Shown here one piece after another: positions 6,418 to 10,018 of a DNA stretch of 10,018 nt. Position 1 is the first letter of the stretch. The number at the start of each line of letters is the position of its first letter. Made by a program: the position numbers and the translations under genes. The notes under the pieces were generated by a model. That model searched no databases. It had not been told where the DNA came from and was given only the letters and a program-made list of their open reading frames with translations. The stretch lies in assembly GCA_015488785.1 (NCBI GenBank), contig WFNC01000343.1, positions 1 to 10,018 of the forward strand, given 5' to 3'. Origin of the DNA: Flavobacteriales bacterium (GTDB lineage Bacteria; Bacteroidota; Bacteroidia; Flavobacteriales_D; Parvicellaceae).

Positions 6418-7392
6418 TTATTTATTAGTTGGTTTTGTATTTTTATTTGAGTTATAATCTTTCTCAAATGCTTTAATAACGTGTTTAACTAGGCGATGCC
6501 TAACGACATCTTGTTCATTTAATTTCACAATAGCAATTCCTTCAACTCCTTTTAGAATTGTAGTTGCTTTTTTTAATCCTGATTTTTGATTATTAGGTAA
6601 ATCTACTTGTGTTGCATCTCCTGTGATAACAAACTTAGCAGATTTCCCCATTCTTGTTAAGAACATTTTAATCTGATTCTCAGTAGCATTTTGACCTTCA
6701 TCTAAAATTACAAAAGCTTTATCTAATGTACGTCCTCTCATATAAGCGAGTGGAGCGATTTGAATAATATTATTTTCCAGATAATCTTCTAGTTTTTCTG
6801 GTGAAATCATATCTCTTAAAGCATCATATAAAGGTTGTAGATATGGATCCAGTTTATCTTTTAAATCTCCAGGCAAAAAACCAAGATTTTCTCCTGCTTC
6901 TACCGCAGGTCTTGTCAATATGATTTTACGAACTTCTTTGTTTTTTAATGCTCTAACAGCTAAAGCTACGGCAGTATAAGTTTTTCCTGTTCCAGCTGGA
7001 CCAATAGCGAAAAGCATATCGTTGGTCTTAATAGACTCAACCATTTTTGCTTGATTTTTGGTTCTTGCTTTTATGATCAGTCCTTTATTACCGAATACAA
7101 TTACTTCATCCTTTTTTATGTCTTCTTCAAAAACGCGACTTTTAGCATTTAATATATTCTCGATATTACTTTTAGTCACATTATTGAAACGCTCGAAATG
7201 GCTGACAATTAACAGCATTGTTTCTTCAAAAACGGCTATATCTTTACTATTGCCAAGAACTTTTATGACATTTCCTCTAACTATTATTTTTAGTTTAGAA
7301 AAATGAGCTTGAAGCTGTATTAAAATGGCATTATTAACTCCAAATATATCGACGGGATTAATTGACCCTATTTCTATTATTTTTTCGTGCAA
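6418..7392 (-). CDS. phoH: PhoH-family P-loop ATPase, non-ATG start
   Basis: PhoH proteins are cytoplasmic ATPases of the superfamily 1 helicase-like fold, linked to RNA metabolism; their exact role is unsettled. Visible parts (numbered from the TTG at 7392, 324 residues): an N-terminal KH-like region with IIVRGNVIKVLG (38-49), Walker A GPAGTGKT (131-138), LTRPAVEAGENLGFLPGD (159-176), Walker B VILDEGQN (228-235), KFVITGD (253-259) and a C-terminal EQDVVRHRLV (293-302). The open frame can be extended to a TTG at 7425 (335 residues), but no in-frame ATG exists before the upstream stop. I prefer the TTG at 7392 because HEKIIEIGSINPVDIFG then aligns with the usual N-terminus of flavobacterial PhoH (as I recall it, NERIIELT...). 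A promoter-like TAAATTTG also lies exactly over the upstream TTG, which would leave that codon untranscribed. The gene leads directly into purC (2-nt gap) and is divergent from the SAM hydrolase gene. Family certain; start uncertain. Confidence 0.9.
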   Translation of the reverse strand: MHEKIIEIGSINPVDIFGVNNAILIQLQAHFSKLKIIVRGNVIKVLGNSKDIAVFEETMLLIVSHFERFNNVTKSNIENILNAKSRVFEEDIKKDEVIVFGNKGLIIKARTKNQAKMVESIKTNDMLFAIGPAGTGKTYTAVALAVRALKNKEVRKIILTRPAVEAGENLGFLPGDLKDKLDPYLQPLYDALRDMISPEKLEDYLENNIIQIAPLAYMRGRTLDKAFVILDEGQNATENQIKMFLTRMGKSAKFVITGDATQVDLPNNQKSGLKKATTILKGVEGIAIVKLNEQDVVRHRLVKHVIKAFEKDYNSNKNTKPTNK

Positions 7393-7422
7393 GTTTGGTA
7401 TAATTTGTTTATTTTTGTTGTT

Positions 7423-7430
7423 CAAATTTA
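7423..7430 (-). promoter_or_regulatory. Candidate -7 promoter element for the phoH-purC operon
   Basis: The minus strand reads TAAATTTG, a match to TAnnTTTG. Transcription would start near 7416, about 24 nt upstream of the TTG at 7392, a reasonable leader. No clear TTG is present at the -33 position; the nearest is a TTC about 20 nt upstream. The gap between phoH and the divergent gene at 7526 is very AT-rich, and I saw no equally good box for the plus-strand gene. Confidence 0.4.
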
Positions 7431-7525
7431 AACATACAGTTTTACATTAAGAAATTTATTTTCATTTTATTTCGAAATATTTAGTAACTAAACTATACTG
7501 TTGAAAAAGTTTAAAAAAAGAATAG

Positions 7526-8356
7526 ATGAAAATTATTACATTAACAACTGATATGGGATTAAAAGACTACTATGTGGCTGCTGTAAAAGGCGCTATTATG
7601 AGTCAACTTCCAGAAGTTGTAATCGTTGATATTAGCCACCAAATATCCCCTTTTGATATTGCGCAAGCTTCATTTGTTTTAAGAAATTGCTATAATGATT
7701 TTCCAAAAGGAACAATACATATAATAGGAATCAATCCTTTTGAAAAAGGAGACAGTCAACATTTATTGATTGAATACGATGATCATTACTTTATTGGAGC
7801 GGATAATGGAATTTTCTCTTTGTTGTTTAGTAAATTTCCAGATAAAATTTTTAAACTAAATATATATGAAGAGACCGTTGTTCAATCATTTCCCACTAAA
7901 AATGTTTTTGCAAAAGCAGCTTGTCATATTGCGAGAGGCGGAACTCCTGAAATTATTGGTACTCAAATCGATGATATAAAAAGGAGGCAATTATTTAGAG
8001 CTACTGCTGAAAAAAACGTAATAAAAGGGACTGTTATTTACATCGATTCTTATGGTAATGTGATCACGAATATTACCCCTAAATTGTTTAAAGAAATTCA
8101 ACAAGGAAGAGATTTTAAAATTTATTTAACTAGAGCTGGTTATAGTATTACTAAAATAAATAAGAATTACAACGAAGTTTCTGAAGGAGAAAAATTAGCT
8201 TTGTTTAGTAGTTCTGGTTATTTAGAAATAGCAATAAATAAAGGCGTAGAAGGTTCTGGAGGTGGCGCTAACAAATTGTTTGGACTAAAAATATCAGATA
8301 CAATTACAATTGAGTTTATAGAGAAAAAAGTTTCTTTAGATGCGTTTATGCAATAG
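7526..8356 (+). CDS. SAM hydroxide adenosyltransferase (DUF62 / SAM hydrolase family)
   Basis: Members of this family split S-adenosylmethionine with water into adenosine and L-methionine; fluorinase and chlorinase are related halogenating enzymes. Family marks in this 276-residue protein: TTDMGLKDYYVAAVKG (7-22), VDISHQISPFDIAQASF (34-50), FIGADNGIFSLLF (89-101), FAKAACHIARGG (128-139), GTVIYIDSYGNVITNI (168-183) and ALFSSSGYLEIAINKG (225-240), followed by a Gly-rich GSGGGAN loop (243-249). Oddity: the usual Asp-Pro-Gly-Val-Gly strand, which carries the catalytic Asp and an Arg seven residues later, reads INPFEKGDSQ. The Asp position is Asn70 and the Arg position is Ser77; the third triad residue, His134, is kept. 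It may be a divergent, weakly active or repurposed member. The ATG at 7526 starts the first beta strand as expected. It is transcribed away from phoH and followed after about 90 bp by the IS end at 8447. Confidence 0.9.
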   Translation: MKIITLTTDMGLKDYYVAAVKGAIMSQLPEVVIVDISHQISPFDIAQASFVLRNCYNDFPKGTIHIIGINPFEKGDSQHLLIEYDDHYFIGADNGIFSLLFSKFPDKIFKLNIYEETVVQSFPTKNVFAKAACHIARGGTPEIIGTQIDDIKRRQLFRATAEKNVIKGTVIYIDSYGNVITNITPKLFKEIQQGRDFKIYLTRAGYSITKINKNYNEVSEGEKLALFSSSGYLEIAINKGVEGSGGGANKLFGLKISDTITIEFIEKKVSLDAFMQ

Positions 8357-8515
8357 TTGGGTATAATCTGCCTGCTGAATTCAAGCCTTATTTCTATTTG
8401 GTTATTGATAACTGTTCTTGCTCTCAACAGCGTCTATATCTATATAGGGTTCACTGAAAAAGTTTACCTACCCTTTATTTTATTGGTGTTTCAAGTAATT
8501 TTATAGCTTAAAAAC

Positions 8516-8546
8516 TTGTTAAAAATGCACTAATTTCTTATCTTTA
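8516..8546 (+). promoter_or_regulatory. Candidate transposase promoter
   Basis: TTG at 8516-8518 and TATCTTTA at 8539-8546 (seven of eight to TAnnTTTG) are 20 nt apart, the spacing expected for Bacteroidota promoters, and lie just upstream of the ATG at 8566. AT-rich DNA makes chance matches likely. Confidence 0.35.
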
Positions 8547-8565
8547 TGTAAATAAAGCTTGCATT

Positions 8566-10018
8566 ATGGTACATTATATTTCTGATAAACAATTAACTAT
8601 TTTTGAGTTTGAAATACCTTTCAATGTCCAGTTATTAGAAGATAATAGATGGGGTAAGATGTTCCTTGGGATATTTTTGCAAATTATTATATTTCTATTA
8701 TGCATGCTACTCACGGACGACCAGGAATATCCCCAAGAACAGTCTTAGGGGCTTTAATTATTAAGCATTCCGAGAATTTGAGTGATAAAAAAGTAATTGA
8801 AGCGATTCAAGAAAATGTCTATATGCAGTTTTTTTGTTGGTTTAGAAAAATTTCGGACTGAACCAATTTTTGATTCTTCCTTATTTGTTCACATCAGAAA
8901 AAGGCTTGGAAAAGAGGCTTTTGACAAGCTGAATAATGAGTTAATAAAAACATATTCTTCAAAAATTGACAACAGAAATATTTCAAAAAAACAAGAAGAT
9001 GAAGATCTTCCACCGAATAAAGGGAAATTACAAGCTGACGCTACAGTTGCAGACCAATATATTACTTTTCCAACAGACGCTAAGATATTAAATTCGAGTA
9101 GAAAACAATTAGAAAAAATGATTGATATTCTATATAAAAAAACAGAAAATAAAATTGTAAAACCTAGGACTTATCGCCGAATAATAGATAAAGCATTTTT
9201 AAATTACTCAAAGAAAAAAAGAAAGAACAAAGGGGCTCATCGAAAAATGAAGAGAAAACTATTGGAAAGTGTAAAGCGAAACATAAATTTTGTTGAAAAA
9301 TTACTTCCAGACCCATCTGAACTTCAAATGGGAAAAGACTTTCCTTTCTCGAAAAAAGAAATGGAACTTTATAATACGATAAAAGAAGCTTACAAACAAC
9401 AGCAGAAGATGTACGATGACAATACAAATTCATGCCCCAATAGAATAGTTAGTATTTTTCAACCTCATGTACGTCCTGTTTTAAGAGGTAAACAAAACTC
9501 GAGAGTAGAGTTTGGATCTAAGTTAGGCGTGAGTTTAGATAATGGATTTTCTACATTGGAAACATTGAGCTGGGATGCTTATCATGAAGGTAAAGATTTA
9601 AAGCTACATGTTGTCGCTTATTTTGAACTTCATGGATATTACCCCGATCTTGTGCAAGTTGACAAAGCTTATTCCACGCGAGAAAATAGACAATGGTTGA
9701 AAGAGAGGAATATTCGTATTACAGCACCTCCTTTAGGTCGGAAACCAAAGATAGAGCTTACTCAATATCAAAAAACTAAACATAAAAAGGAAGCCGCAGA
9801 AAGAAATCATATCGAAGGTAAATTTGGGCAGGGTAAAAATGGATACAACCTAAACAAAATTAGAGCTAGACTGAAAGAAACATCAGAATCATGGATAAGT
9901 TGCATCTTTTTTATAATGAATTTGAAAAATTACAGGAAAAAATCTTCCTGTGCCTTCTTTTTTGAGTTCTTTTCTCTAGATTTTAAACAGCCTATCTTAA
10001 ATATAGAATTTAAGTCAA
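8566..10018 (+). pseudogene. DDE transposase (IS5/IS1182-like, DUF772 N-terminus) with two frameshifts, 3' end outside window
   Basis: Three segments join into one transposase. Segment 1, from ATG 8566 to about 8661: MVHYISDKQLTIFEFEIP... to NRWGKM. Segment 2, about 8661-8834, in a different frame: VPWDIFANYY, IMHATHGRPGISPRTV, LGALIIKHSENLSDKK and EAIQENVYMQFF, the typical DUF772-like region. Segment 3, from 8836 to the window end, back in the first frame: VGLEKFRTEPIFDSSLF, HIRKRLGKEAF and onward, about 394 codons without a stop. The first break needs a net loss of 3n+1 bases (or gain of 3n+2) near 8655-8662. The second is explained by one extra T in the seven-T run 8829-8835. Likely catalytic residues are Asp 9037-9039 (LQADATV), Asp 9661-9663 (VQVDKAYS) and Glu 9814-9816 (NHIEGKFGQG). 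The 60-codon frame ending at 8748 is only the broken 5' part. Probably inactive in cis, unless slippage on the T run and a downstream start give product; the mutations look recent because the remainder is intact. Confidence 0.85.

Larger units (their letters stand above)
8447..10018 (+). mobile_element. Insertion sequence of IS5/IS1182-like type, right end outside the window
   Basis: The left terminal repeat GGGTTCACTGAAAAAGT starts at 8447 and is preceded by TA. It is followed by a leader of about 120 bp and a transposase gene that fills the rest of the window. No matching right end (CAGTGAACCC) occurs after 8566, so the element extends past base 10018; the transposase C-terminus looks nearly complete, so the end is probably close. 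The same terminal sequence bounds the 223-bp relic at 1278-1500. The element sits about 90 bp downstream of the SAM hydrolase stop and does not disrupt that gene. Family placement rests on the N-terminal DUF772-like region plus the DDE core; I cannot decide between IS5 subgroups and IS1182. Confidence 0.85.

Noticed and set aside
8566..8748. 60-residue standalone small protein with a hydrophobic C-terminus
   Set aside because: Its first 30 residues are the transposase N-terminus; the hydrophobic tail is out-of-frame translation after a frameshift, not a true membrane segment.
8655..8835. Programmed frameshifting as the normal expression mode of the transposase
   Set aside because: Two separate shifts would be needed and the first is not at a slippery sequence; decay explains it more simply, although slippage at the T run is kept open as a finding.
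9164..9433. 89-codon minus-strand reading frame
   Set aside because: It is antisense to well-conserved transposase sequence and shows no recognisable protein features.

Overview
The window looks like a chromosomal segment of an AT-rich member of the Bacteroidota, most likely a flavobacterium (Flavobacterium or a close relative). Reasons: long-form purC directly downstream of phoH, a divergent SAM-hydrolase gene, an OmpA protein with TPR, beta-propeller, CRD and OmpA modules, weak Shine-Dalgarno sequences, and several matches to the Bacteroidota -7 promoter consensus TAnnTTTG. Only the raw sequence was read; family assignments come from recognised motifs, not database searches.

Layout. (1) Bases 2-826: the 3' part of a GH26-type glycoside hydrolase cut by the window's left edge. 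(2) Bases 827-1674: about 850 bp without an intact gene, holding a frameshifted 3' fragment of an IS66-family transposase, a 40-nt hairpin, and a 223-bp relic bounded by inverted repeats that match the end of the insertion sequence at the far right of the window. (3) Bases 1614-5473, all minus strand: an intrinsic terminator, an RhlE-type DEAD-box RNA helicase, and a PorE-like OmpA/PD40 envelope protein flanked by two nearly identical 72-bp hairpin elements in inverted orientation. (4) Bases 5471-7425, minus strand: a phoH-purC operon with a 2-bp gap; phoH has no ATG start. (5) Bases 7526-8356, plus strand: a SAM hydroxide adenosyltransferase (DUF62) transcribed divergently from phoH. (6) Bases 8447-10018: an IS5/IS1182-like insertion sequence running off the right edge. 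Its transposase reading frame is broken twice near the 5' end but is then open for about 394 codons to the end of the window, with a recognisable D, D, E catalytic set.

How the genes fit together. The central part is ordinary core genome: RNA remodelling (helicase), envelope structure (OmpA protein), purine synthesis (purC) and a conserved ATPase (phoH). The two ends of the window are shaped by mobile DNA. I found no defence system, CRISPR array, secondary-metabolite cluster, tRNA or rRNA. The most interesting signals are the related mobile-element ends about 7 kb apart, the inverted 72-bp hairpin pair around the OmpA gene, the missing ATG of phoH with a promoter-like box lying on its upstream TTG, and the apparent loss of two catalytic-triad residues in the SAM hydrolase homologue.
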